Below are positions 53,304 through 61,917 of a DNA stretch of 64,000 nucleotides, in pieces. A program made the translations under genes and the position numbers. The DNA comes from Flavobacteriaceae bacterium (GTDB lineage Bacteria; Bacteroidota; Bacteroidia; Flavobacteriales; Flavobacteriaceae). The notes under the pieces are model-generated. The model had not been told where the DNA came from and ran no database searches. It saw nothing but the letters and a program-made list of their open reading frames with translations. The stretch lies in contig PBNP01000002.1 of NCBI GenBank assembly GCA_002723295.1, forward strand, positions 1 through 64,000, in the 5' to 3' direction. The first letter of the stretch is position 1. Each line of letters opens with the position of its first letter.

Positions 53304-54536
53304 ATGGACATCAAGCTTTTTACAGAATCTAATAATTTATATGGAAAAATTTCAATAAATGGGTCTAAAAGTGAATCAAATAGACTGCTTATTTTGAAAG
53401 CTTTATATCCAAACTTAATTTTAAAAAACTTGTCCAATTCAGACGATACTATATTAATTCAAAAAGCACTTAATAATCCAACTAATATTATTGATGTGTC
53501 TCATGCTGGTACTGCTATGAGATTTTTAACAGCATATTATGCATCAAAACCTAATTCTGATATAATTCTTACGGGTTCAAAAAGAATGAAAAACAGACCA
53601 ATTGGAATTTTGGTTGATTCATTAGTTAAAATTGGTGCTTCAATAGAATATTTAGAAAAAGATGGATTTCCTCCATTAAGAATTAATGGAAAAAAATTAT
53701 TAGGAAATTTTTTAAATATATCTGCTTCAGTAAGCAGCCAGTTTATAACTGCATTGATTTTAATCGCTCCTACTACTTCTAAAGGAATGACAATTAATTT
53801 ATTAGATAAAGTTACCTCACAACCTTATATAAATATGAGTATATCGTTGTTGAAGAAATTAGGAATTAATGTTGAAGTTAATAATGATAATAAAATAATT
53901 ATTTATCCAAAAGAAAAAATATCTGCAACTACAATTTCAGTTGAATCTGACTGGAGTTCTGCATCATATTATTATAGTTTGGTTGCATTATCTAATAAAG
54001 CAGAAATTAAATTAAGCGGTTTTAAGAATAGTTCATTACAAGGAGATTCCTGTTTAAAGAAAATTTATAAAAAGCTTGGTGTTTTATCAATTTTTGATCG
54101 AGATTTTTTGATTTTAAAAAAAGATTCTAAAATTAATCTACCAAATGAGATTTCTTTAAATTTAATAGATTCACCTGACCTAGCCCAAACAATATCTGTA
54201 ACATGTTTTGGGTTAGGTGTTGATTGCAAACTAACTGGACTCCATACATTAAAATTTAAAGAGACCGATCGTTTGATTGCATTAAAAAATGAGTTTATAA
54301 AATTAGGGGCAAAGGTATCAATTACTAATGATAGTTTTTATCTAAAATCTTCAAATCAAAACCAAAATGACATGATTAAGATTTCAACATATAATGATCA
54401 TAGAATGGCAATGTCTTTTGCCCCGTTATCTCTTTTTGGTCCAATAATAATTGAAAATTATAAAGTTGTTTCAAAATCATATCCAAATTTTTGGGCTGAT
54501 CTTGAAAGCATAGGATTTAAATCAATAATAAATTAA
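53304..54536 (+). CDS. aroA: 3-phosphoshikimate 1-carboxyvinyltransferase (EPSP synthase)
   Basis: 410 aa. ISINGSKSESNRLLILKAL (S3P/PEP-binding Lys-Ser), HAGTAMRFLTAYYA (GTAMRPL-like), GSKRMKNRPIGILVDSL (RxRPI), DWSSASYYYSLVAL, KETDRLIALKNE and YNDHRMAMSFAPL. Shorter than E. coli AroA but usual for flavobacteria. Its stop lies in a 10-11 bp AT-only hairpin (54531-54554). Confidence 0.96.
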   Translation: MDIKLFTESNNLYGKISINGSKSESNRLLILKALYPNLILKNLSNSDDTILIQKALNNPTNIIDVSHAGTAMRFLTAYYASKPNSDIILTGSKRMKNRPIGILVDSLVKIGASIEYLEKDGFPPLRINGKKLLGNFLNISASVSSQFITALILIAPTTSKGMTINLLDKVTSQPYINMSISLLKKLGINVEVNNDNKIIIYPKEKISATTISVESDWSSASYYYSLVALSNKAEIKLSGFKNSSLQGDSCLKKIYKKLGVLSIFDRDFLILKKDSKINLPNEISLNLIDSPDLAQTISVTCFGLGVDCKLTGLHTLKFKETDRLIALKNEFIKLGAKVSITNDSFYLKSSNQNQNDMIKISTYNDHRMAMSFAPLSLFGPIIIENYKVVSKSYPNFWADLESIGFKSIIN

Positions 54537-54554
54537 GAATATTTATTCTTAATT
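54531..54554 (+). repeat. AT-only inverted repeat over the aroA stop
   Basis: aattaagaata (54531-54541) and tattcttaatt (54544-54554) are perfect inverse complements, but the effective loop leaves a 10-bp stem; no T-tract follows. Possible weak terminator or mRNA 3' stabiliser. Confidence 0.4.
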
Positions 54555-54556
54555 AC

Positions 54557-54588
54557 TTGACATAGGCTATTTGTAGATGTTATATTTG
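54557..54588 (+). promoter_or_regulatory. queA promoter
   Basis: TTG (54557-54559), 21-nt spacer, TATATTTG (54581-54588); predicted start near 54592, about 16 nt before the queA ATG. Confidence 0.65.
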
Positions 54589-54607
54589 CAAATTAAAAAT
54601 TAATTAT

Positions 54608-55657
54608 ATGAAATTATCTGATTTTAATTTTGATTTACCAAAAAATTTAGTAGCTGAATATCCTAGTAAAGATAGAGATGAATCTAGACTTTTAGTCTTG
54701 AATCGAAATAATGGAAATATTGAGCATTTAGCCTTTAAAGATGTAATAAATTTTTTTGATGAAGGGGATGTAATAGTTTTAAATAATACAAAAGTTTTTC
54801 CAGCAAGATTATTTGGTAATAAAGAAAAAACAGGTGCTCGAATAGAAGTCTTTTTATTAAGAGAACTTAGTGATGATCAGCGATTGTGGGATGTGTTAGT
54901 TGATCCTGCAAGAAAAATACGAATTGGAAACAAATTATATTTTGGAGAGGATGAATCTTTGGTGGCTGAGGTTATAGATAATACTACATCTAGGGGTAGA
55001 ACTTTACGTTTTTTATTTGATGGCACTTATTCTCAATTTAGAAAAAAGTTAAATGATCTTGGGGAAACTCCACTTCCTAAATATATTAACCGTTCAGTTG
55101 AAGAAGAAGATAAAGAGAGGTACCAAACAATTTATGCAAAACATGAAGGAGCTGTTGCAGCTCCAACAGCTGGCCTTCACTTTTCAAAACATTTGCTCAA
55201 GCGTTTAGAGATTAAAGGGGTAAATCTTGCTGAAATCACTCTTCACGTAGGATTGGGCACCTTTAATCCAGTTGAAGTAGAAGATTTATCTAAACATAAA
55301 ATGGATTCTGAGGAACTAATTATTGATCAAATGGCTGCCAACACAGTAAATAATGCATTAAAAAACAAAAAAAGAATTTGTGCTGTTGGCACAACTGTCA
55401 TGCGTGGTTTAGAGAGTTCAGTTTCATCTATTAAAACATTAAATCCATATAACAGCTGGACTCATAAATTTATTTTTCCTCCTTATGATTTTTCAATTGC
55501 AAATTGTATGATTACTAATTTTCATACTTCAAAATCAACTTTATTAATGATGGTTTCTGCTTTTGCTGATCTTGAAATGATGATGCATGCTTACAATGAG
55601 GCAATAAAGGAAAAATATAGGTTTTTTTCCTATGGAGATGCAATGCTTATTATATAA
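54608..55657 (+). CDS. queA: tRNA preQ1(34) S-adenosylmethionine ribosyltransferase-isomerase
   Basis: 349 aa. Transfers and isomerises the ribosyl group of SAM to form epoxyqueuosine in tRNA. Landmarks: [76 protein letters not shown] and [18 protein letters not shown]. rlmN follows 7 nt downstream; there is no terminator in the gap, but a terminator-like hairpin lies inside rlmN. Confidence 0.98.
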   Translation: MKLSDFNFDLPKNLVAEYPSKDRDESRLLVLNRNNGNIEHLAFKDVINFFDEGDVIVLNNTKVFPARLFGNKEKTGARIEVFLLRELSDDQRLWDVLVDPARKIRIGNKLYFGEDESLVAEVIDNTTSRGRTLRFLFDGTYSQFRKKLNDLGETPLPKYINRSVEEEDKERYQTIYAKHEGAVAAPTAGLHFSKHLLKRLEIKGVNLAEITLHVGLGTFNPVEVEDLSKHKMDSEELIIDQMAANTVNNALKNKKRICAVGTTVMRGLESSVSSIKTLNPYNSWTHKFIFPPYDFSIANCMITNFHTSKSTLLMMVSAFADLEMMMHAYNEAIKEKYRFFSYGDAMLII

Positions 55658-55664
55658 ATGATTT

Positions 55665-56726
55665 ATGAAAATCAAAAGTAAAATAGATATTCGAGCTCTT
55701 TCATCAAAAGAGCTCGAATCATTTTTTTTAGATATTGGTGAACCATTATATAGAGTAAAACAAGTTGAAAAATGGCTTTGGCAAAAAGGAATATCTTCCT
55801 TTGATCAGATGAAGAATATTTCAAAATTCACTCGCAAAATATTGGAAGAAAATTTTGTAATAAATAATATAAAAGTTGAGTATCATCAAAAAAGTAAAGA
55901 TGGAACAATAAAAAATTCAATTAGACTTTTTGATGGTTTAAAAATAGAGTCTGTTTTGATTCCTACTGAGAATAGAATAACAGCATGTATTTCATCCCAA
56001 GTTGGCTGTAGTTTAGATTGTAAATTTTGCGCAACTTCCAGATTAAAAAGATTAAGGAATTTGAATCCAGATGAAATTTTTGATCAAGTTTTATTAATTA
56101 ATATGCAGGCAAAAAAGTATTATAATAAATCCTTAACAAATATTGTCTTCATGGGCATGGGAGAACCGCTTATGAATTATAACAATGTAGTTAAAGCAAT
56201 TAATAAAATAAGTGCAGTTGATGGATTAGGAATTTCTTTAAAAAAAATTACTTTATCAACATCTGGAATTCCTAAAATGATAAAAAAATTAGCTGATGAC
56301 AAAGTTAAGTTCCAGCTTGCAGTATCACTTCATAGTGCTCGTCAATCAATTAGAGAAAAAATAATGCCATTTACAGTAAATTTTCCTCTAAATGAACTAA
56401 AAGATTCATTAGAATATTGGTATAGTAAAACAAAAAAAAGAGTAACCTATGAGTATATAATATGGAAAGATATAAATGATAAAGATGAAGACATTAAATC
56501 TTTAGTTGAATTTTGTAGTTATATTCCTTCAAAAGTTAATTTTATTGAATATAATAATATAGGCTCAGATGATTTTTTATCAGTAAGTTATAATAAAATA
56601 CTAAGCTATCAAGATGCATTAAAAAGAGCAAACATTACTTCTACAATAAGAAAATCAAGAGGAGAAGATATTAGTGCAGCATGTGGGCAACTAGCAAATA
56701 ATATTTCGCGCAATTCTAAATACTAA
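55665..56726 (+). CDS. rlmN: 23S rRNA (A2503-C2)/tRNA (A37-C2) methyltransferase RlmN
   Basis: 353 aa radical-SAM methyltransferase. N-terminal DIRALSSKELESFF and YRVKQVEKWLWQKG, radical SAM CxxxCxxC in VGCSLDCKFCATS, MGMGEPLMNY, and the C-terminal mechanistic Cys in DISAACGQLA. The first codons after the start (55689-55729) form a perfect 13-bp hairpin followed by eight Ts. Both tRNA/rRNA modifiers queA and rlmN are probably co-transcribed. Confidence 0.97.
   Translation: MKIKSKIDIRALSSKELESFFLDIGEPLYRVKQVEKWLWQKGISSFDQMKNISKFTRKILEENFVINNIKVEYHQKSKDGTIKNSIRLFDGLKIESVLIPTENRITACISSQVGCSLDCKFCATSRLKRLRNLNPDEIFDQVLLINMQAKKYYNKSLTNIVFMGMGEPLMNYNNVVKAINKISAVDGLGISLKKITLSTSGIPKMIKKLADDKVKFQLAVSLHSARQSIREKIMPFTVNFPLNELKDSLEYWYSKTKKRVTYEYIIWKDINDKDEDIKSLVEFCSYIPSKVNFIEYNNIGSDDFLSVSYNKILSYQDALKRANITSTIRKSRGEDISAACGQLANNISRNSKY
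55689..55729 (+). terminator. terminator-like hairpin plus T8 inside the rlmN 5' coding region
   Basis: attcgagctcttt (55689-55701), 5-nt loop, aaagagctcgaat (55707-55719): a perfect 13-bp stem with GAGCTC core. Two bases later comes TTTTTTTT (55722-55729). This is the layout of an intrinsic terminator, 24 nt after the rlmN ATG and 31 nt after the queA stop, yet it encodes the conserved IRALSSKELESFF segment. Confidence 0.6.
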
Positions 56727-56749
56727 AGTTTGTCTTATTAATTATAGAC

Positions 56750-56757
56750 TATATTTG
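56750..56757 (+). promoter_or_regulatory. polyprenyl synthase -7 promoter element (TATATTTG)
   Basis: Perfect TAnnTTTG ending 6 nt before ATG 56764; predicts a near-leaderless mRNA. Its last three bases form a TTG in frame with the gene (56755), which I reject as start. Confidence 0.5.
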
Positions 56758-56763
56758 AAATAT

Positions 56764-57744
56764 ATGAAAATTACTGAGGAAATTAAGGCGCCAATTTATA
56801 AAGAAATGGAAATGTTTGAAAAAAAAATTTTTGAATCCATTTCTTCAAAAGTTGTCTTGTTGAATCGTATAACTAAATTTATAGTTGATAGAAAAGGAAA
56901 ACAAATTCGCCCAATGTTTGTTTTTTTAATTGCAAAACTTTTTTCAAAAAATCAGATAGTAAATGAAAGGACTTATAGAGGAGCAACTATAATTGAATTA
57001 ATTCATACAGCGACTTTAGTCCACGATGATGTTGTAGACAACTCTACTCAGCGAAGAGGATTCTTTTCAATTAATGCTTTGTGGAAAAATAAAATTGCTG
57101 TTTTAGTTGGCGATTATCTTCTTTCTAAAGGACTTTTATTGTCCATAGAGAATGAAGATTTTGATTTACTTAAGATAATTTCTGTAGCTGTTAGTAAAAT
57201 GAGTCAAGGAGAATTATTACAAATAGAAAAATCGCGAATAATGGATATTGACGAGGATATATATTTTAAGATTATTCGTCAAAAAACAGCGTCATTATTA
57301 GCGGCTTGCTGTTCTATGGGTGCTAAATCAGTACATGCAACTGTTGATGAAGTAAAAAAAACATATAAATTCGGAGAATTAATTGGAATGGCATTTCAAA
57401 TAAAAGATGATTTATTTGATTATACTGAAGCTAAAATTGGTAAGCCTACAGGGGCAGATATAAAAGAAAAAAAAATAACACTACCTCTTATTTATGCAAT
57501 AAATGTTGCTGACAAAAAAGATAAAGAATGGATTATAAATGTAATTAAAAACAATACAGGAAATAAAAAAATTGTTAGACAATTAGTTAATAAAGTTATT
57601 GATTTAGGTGGTTTAGAGTATGCGTCTAATTTGATGAATAATTATAAAGATAATGCCTTAGCTCAATTGAATGATTTTCCAAAAAACAAATTTAGACACT
57701 CATTAGAACTTATGGTAAATTATGTTGTTGAACGTAATATATAA
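56764..57744 (+). CDS. all-trans polyprenyl diphosphate synthase
   Basis: 326 aa from ATG 56764. Isoprenyl chain elongation, probably for the menaquinone side chain. GKQIRPMFVFLIAKL, first Asp-rich motif TLVHDDVVDNSTQRRG, KTASLLAACCSMGA, second Asp-rich motif FQIKDDLFDYTEAKIGKPTGADIKEKKITLPLI. The chain-length-determining residues before DDxxD are small/bulky mixed (HTATLV), consistent with a long-chain product, but length cannot be set from sequence alone. Uses the IPP made by the mvaD/mvk pathway. Confidence 0.93.
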   Translation: MKITEEIKAPIYKEMEMFEKKIFESISSKVVLLNRITKFIVDRKGKQIRPMFVFLIAKLFSKNQIVNERTYRGATIIELIHTATLVHDDVVDNSTQRRGFFSINALWKNKIAVLVGDYLLSKGLLLSIENEDFDLLKIISVAVSKMSQGELLQIEKSRIMDIDEDIYFKIIRQKTASLLAACCSMGAKSVHATVDEVKKTYKFGELIGMAFQIKDDLFDYTEAKIGKPTGADIKEKKITLPLIYAINVADKKDKEWIINVIKNNTGNKKIVRQLVNKVIDLGGLEYASNLMNNYKDNALAQLNDFPKNKFRHSLELMVNYVVERNI

Positions 57745-57782
57745 ATCCCTTTCTTTTTTATATTTTTATAATAAAAGTTCCT

Positions 57783-59738
57783 GTGATTTCTAGAGACACT
57801 ATAGATAAAGTTTATGAGACTGCTAAAGTAGAGGAGGTTATTAGTGATTTTGTTTCTCTAAAAAAAGCAGGATCAAATTATAAGGCTTTAAGTCCATTTA
57901 CAAAAGAAAAGACGCCAAGTTTCATGGTTTCACCTGTTAAACAAATTTGGAAAGACTTTAGTAGTGGTAAAGGAGGCAATGTTGTAGCTTTTTTAATGGA
58001 GCATGAGCATTTGTCTTATCCTGAAGCTATTAGGTATCTAGCAAAAAAGTATTCTATTGAAATAGAAGAAACTAGGCAAACAGAATATGAAAAGTCACAA
58101 AATAATGACAGGGAAAGTCTTTATTTGATTTCTAAATTTGCTTGTGAATTTTTTGAAAAATGTCTTTGGAATACTGAAGAAGGCAAATCAATCGGAATAA
58201 CATATTTTAAGGAAAGAGGTTTTGATGATGAAACAATTAAAAATTTTAGACTTGGATATTCTCCAGAACAAAATGATGCATTTTCCTCAATCGCATTAAA
58301 AAAAGGTTATAATGACAACTATATTATTCGATCAGGACTTGTTATTGATAACATAAAAAGAAAGAATAAAATTGATCGTTTTAGGGGAAGAGTGATTTTT
58401 CCAATAAGAAGTTTATCTGGAAGAGTTCAAGGTTTTGGAGGAAGAATACTTAAAAAGAATCTAAAAGCTGCAAAATACATTAATTCTCCAGAAAGTGAGA
58501 TTTATAGTAAGAGCAAGGTACTATATGGATTTTATGAAGCCAAGAAATCAATTGCTAAGGAGGATTGTTGTTATTTGGTTGAGGGATACACTGATGTAAT
58601 TCAACTTCATCAATCAGGTATTTCAAATTCAGTTTCATCTTCTGGTACAGCATTAACTTATGATCAAATAAGATTAATTAAAAGATTAACATTAAATATA
58701 ATAGTGCTTTTTGATTCGGATCCTTCTGGAATTAAAGCTGCTTTAAGAGGTGTAGATCTAATATTAGAACAAGGCCTTAAAGTTAGAATTTGTGTTTTTC
58801 CAGAGGGAGAGGATCCTGATAGTTTTGCAAAAAATAATTCTCCAAGTTTTTTAAAAAATTTTTTAGAAGATAATACTAAAGATTTTATTCAATTTAAAGC
58901 AAATCTTTTATCTAAAGAAAGCATTAATGATCCAATTAAAAAAACATCTATAGTAAGAGATATAATTCATAGCATTTCAAAAATTCCTGATTTAATTCAA
59001 CAAGAGTTTTATTTGAAAAGTTGTTCAGAAATTATGGGGGTAAGTGAAAGAGTATTGTTTAGTGTATTAGCTCAAGAAAAGAATCAATTTATTCGAAATA
59101 AAAATTTTAGACAGAAAAATGTTTTACCAAATAGAATTCACAAAACAGAATCAACAAAACATATTGATAATTCATACAATCTTGAAAAACAGATTATTTC
59201 AATTTTATTACAATTTGGTCATTTAGAGGCAGAATACGAAGAGGTTGTATTAAAAACTAATGAAAATGGTGAAATAACTGAAAGCTTTGAAAATATTAAA
59301 GCAAAAGTTTTTGAAAAGATATTTCTTGATCTTCAACAAGATGAGGTTGAATTAGCAGATCCGAATTTTCGAAATTTATTTCATAGATTAATTTCAGCTT
59401 TTCAAGTAAAAGGAGACTTAGCTATAAATAGTATGCTTTTTAAAGAAAAAAATGATTTAAATACGATTATTACTGATTTATTAATGGATGCTGAAAAATA
59501 TTTTTTACACTCATGGGATACAAAAAATATTTTTGTAAAAAGTAAAACAGATGAATTAGGTCAATTAGTAACTGAAACAATACTTACTTTAAGAAAAAAT
59601 CTTATCAATGAAAAAATAAATAAATTAAAAAGTCAGCTAAGTAGTGGAGATAAAAACCATAAAGACCTTTTAGAAGATATAATTAATTATAATAGGTTGA
59701 AAAAAACTTTATCAAAGAAATTAAACAGGGTTATATAA
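57783..59738 (+). CDS. dnaG: DNA primase
   Basis: 651 aa, GTG start. Primes replication. The N-terminal zinc-ribbon region reads ALSPFTKEKTPSFMVSP then IWKDFSSGKGG, where the four usual ligands are Ser37, Thr40, Asp58 and Ser61, so no zinc site remains. RNA polymerase domain intact: RGRVIFPI, GRVQGFGGR, TOPRIM VEGYTDVIQLHQSG (Glu) and VLFDSDPSGIKAALRG (DxD), then FPEGEDPDSF. C-terminal helicase-binding region is diverged. Convergent with nadE, overlapping none of it (8 nt apart). Confidence 0.95.
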   Translation: MISRDTIDKVYETAKVEEVISDFVSLKKAGSNYKALSPFTKEKTPSFMVSPVKQIWKDFSSGKGGNVVAFLMEHEHLSYPEAIRYLAKKYSIEIEETRQTEYEKSQNNDRESLYLISKFACEFFEKCLWNTEEGKSIGITYFKERGFDDETIKNFRLGYSPEQNDAFSSIALKKGYNDNYIIRSGLVIDNIKRKNKIDRFRGRVIFPIRSLSGRVQGFGGRILKKNLKAAKYINSPESEIYSKSKVLYGFYEAKKSIAKEDCCYLVEGYTDVIQLHQSGISNSVSSSGTALTYDQIRLIKRLTLNIIVLFDSDPSGIKAALRGVDLILEQGLKVRICVFPEGEDPDSFAKNNSPSFLKNFLEDNTKDFIQFKANLLSKESINDPIKKTSIVRDIIHSISKIPDLIQQEFYLKSCSEIMGVSERVLFSVLAQEKNQFIRNKNFRQKNVLPNRIHKTESTKHIDNSYNLEKQIISILLQFGHLEAEYEEVVLKTNENGEITESFENIKAKVFEKIFLDLQQDEVELADPNFRNLFHRLISAFQVKGDLAINSMLFKEKNDLNTIITDLLMDAEKYFLHSWDTKNIFVKSKTDELGQLVTETILTLRKNLINEKINKLKSQLSSGDKNHKDLLEDIINYNRLKKTLSKKLNRVI

Positions 59739-59746
59739 ATTTTTGT

Positions 59747-60538
59747 TTAAAGAATTTTTTTTGGAATCTTACATATTGGTATGGGCAACATCTTGTGTTG
59801 ATTTTTATTGTTTAATTTTAAATAAATCATTCTTGTAGCAGCCTGTTTTTTTGTAAGGTTTTCGATTGGCACATTATTAGAAATAAGATTCATAGCCTCT
59901 TCAATAGAAGAGTATTTTGCTCCAATTTATTCTTCATCTGTTCGGTTGTCATCCCATAAACCATCTGCAGGAATAGCCTTTTGAATAGAACTAATAATTT
60001 TTAAATGTGAAGCGAGTGAATAAACATCAGATTTCAAGAGGTCAGCAATAGGACATAAGTCTACTGCACCATCACCATGCTTTGTATAAAATCCAATTCC
60101 AAAGTCTTCAACTTTATTACCTGTTCCAACAACAAGAGATTTATAATAGCCTGCAAAATAATACAAGGTAATCATTCTTAATCTAGCCCTTGTGTTGGCT
60201 AAACTTAATAAATCAAGGTTATGTTTATTTTGTTTAATTAATTCACCTTTAAATGATTCAAAAACATTAGTTAATGAATGAGAAATGATTTTAACATTTT
60301 TATAATTCTTTTTTAACCATTTTAAATGCTCCTTAGCTCTAGAAATTTGATTTTTATTTTGATGAATGGACATTTCTATTGCATAAACTGGAAATTCAGT
60401 AAGAGCACATAGTGTAGATGTAACAGCAGAATCAACTCCCCCTGAAACCCCAATAATAAAACCATTTTGATTAGCTTCACTTATATACTTTTTTAACCAT
60501 TCAATTATATGCTCTTTAACTTTTTCTGGGTATTTCAT
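59747..60538 (-). pseudogene. nadE: NAD+ synthetase with in-frame stop codon
   Basis: Open part (59930-60538) encodes 203 aa with the PP-loop IIGVSGGVDSAVTSTL, ANTRARLRMITLYYFA, GTGNKVEDFGIGFYTKHGDG and PADGLWDDNRTDEE. There the frame hits TAA (59927-59929) and then continues with a perfectly normal C-terminus, IGAKYSSIEEAMNLISNN onward, to TAA at 59747. The expected residue is Gln (DEEQIG), so a single CAA to TAA change explains it. Intact it would be 263 aa, the usual flavobacterial length. NadE is normally essential; sequencing error, a real mutation, or readthrough are all possible. Confidence 0.85.
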
Positions 60539-60559
60539 TTAATAATTATATTATCAATG

Positions 60560-60567
60560 TAAATTTG
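60560..60567 (+). promoter_or_regulatory. gldB -7 promoter element (TAAATTTG)
   Basis: Perfect TAnnTTTG in the nadE-gldB divergent gap; predicted start near 60571, which excludes TTG 60565 as the gldB start and supports TTG 60583. Confidence 0.5.
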
Positions 60568-60582
60568 TGTAAAGTTAGAAAT

Positions 60583-61588
60583 TTGAAAACTAAATTCAAT
60601 TTGCAAAAGAATCGTTTTATCTCTTTTTTATTTTTATGCAAGGTTTTGTTGTTTATAAATGGATGTAAACAACATAATTCAGATGAACAAAAAATTAGTT
60701 CTATGAAATTAAAAGTTAAAATTGAGAGATTTGAAAAGAAATTTAAACTTATTGACACTTTAAATATTAATAAATTAAAAGGAAACTATTCTTTTTTTTT
60801 TCCCAGGTAATTATTCAGATAGCTTTTGGATAAAAAAGAAAGATGATAGTGCATATAAATTACTAGAAGATTCTGTTTCAAAAGAATTTGCAGATATCAA
60901 ACCTATTGAAAATGAATTAACTCATTTCTTTAAGCACTTGAAAAATCAATTCCCGTCAATTATAATGCCTCGTGTGATTTCTCTAATTAACAATGTGGAT
61001 TATCAAAATAATGTAATTTTAGCAGACTCTTTGTTGTTAATTTCGCTTGATTGTTTTATGGGGGCAGACCATCATTTATATAAAGGCATTCCCCTATATG
61101 TAAAAAAAAATATGAATAAGCATAATTTAACTTCTAAAGTTGTTGAAGAATATGCAAAGTATATTATTGATTTTCCAAAGGATAGGAGTTTTTTATCAAA
61201 AATGGTTTATCACGGAAAATTACTTTATATAAAGGATATACTCATGCCTCATCATGAGGACTCTTTAAAAATTGGATATACAAGAGATCAAAATAAATGG
61301 GTGAATGAAAACGAAGTTTTTATTTGGCAATATATGATTGAAAAGCAAATATTATTTAGTACAAAAACAACATTAGATTACAGATTTCTTATGCCAGCTC
61401 CCTTTTCTAAATTTTACTTAGAAATAGACAATGATTCTCCTGGAAGGATTGGTCAATGGATTGGTTGGCAAATAGTAAAATCTTATAAGGATGAATTTCC
61501 AGATTCAAAATTACAAGAAATTCTTTCTATGCCTAGTCAAGATCTTTTTAATAAATCAAAATATAAACCTAGAAGAATATGGAAATAA
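60583..61588 (+). pseudogene. gldB: gliding motility lipoprotein GldB, frameshifted
   Basis: No ATG precedes the signal sequence; TTG 60583 gives MKTKFNLQKNRFISFLFLC then VLLFINGC (lipobox). The first frame ends at TAA 60808 just after a run of ten Ts (60792-60801). Removing one T joins GNYSFFFP to GNYSDSFWIKKKDDS and the rest of GldB: FMGADHHLYKGIP, PKDRSFLSKMVYHGKLLYIKD, PAPFSKFYLEIDNDSPGRIGQWIGWQIVKSY. GldB is required for gliding/type IX secretion in Flavobacterium. Either an assembly/sequencing indel, a true frameshift, or slippage in the T-tract. Overlaps gldC by 10 nt. Confidence 0.85.
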
Positions 61589-61911
61589 ACCAAAAGGCTC
61601 CAATTACAATTAATGTAGAATTAGATGAGAATAAAATTCCAAAAAAAATCTCTTGGTCTGCTCCAGATGGAGGGTTAGAGGATCAAAATGCTAAAGCCAT
61701 GTTATTGTCTTTTTGGAATTATGAAAAAAAGGAATCATTTAGAATGGATCTTTGGGTAAAAGACATGCCCATCGAAGACATGAAACAATTTTTTTATCAA
61801 AACTTAGTTAGTATGACAAAAACCTATTATAAAGCTACTCAAGATGAAAAAATGACAGCTACAATGAATGATTTTTGTGATTATTTTTCTGAAAAATTAA
61901 ACTTGAAATAG
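61579..61911 (+). CDS. gldC: gliding motility protein GldC
   Basis: 110 aa, no signal peptide. INVELDENKIPKKISWSAPDGG, AKAMLLSFWNYEKKESFRMDLWVKDMPIEDMKQFFYQNL and MNDFCDYFSEKL match GldC, a small protein encoded after gldB in gliding flavobacteria that enhances motility. Its ATG lies 10 nt inside gldB, so its translation may depend on ribosomes completing gldB. Confidence 0.95.
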   Translation: MEINQKAPITINVELDENKIPKKISWSAPDGGLEDQNAKAMLLSFWNYEKKESFRMDLWVKDMPIEDMKQFFYQNLVSMTKTYYKATQDEKMTATMNDFCDYFSEKLNLK

Positions 61912-61917
61912 AAATTT

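Noticed and set aside
59927-59929. Idea that TAA is recoded to glutamine in this organism
   Set aside because: Every other gene in the window ends at TAA, TAG or TGA at its family's normal length; no other internal TAA at conserved Gln codons was seen.
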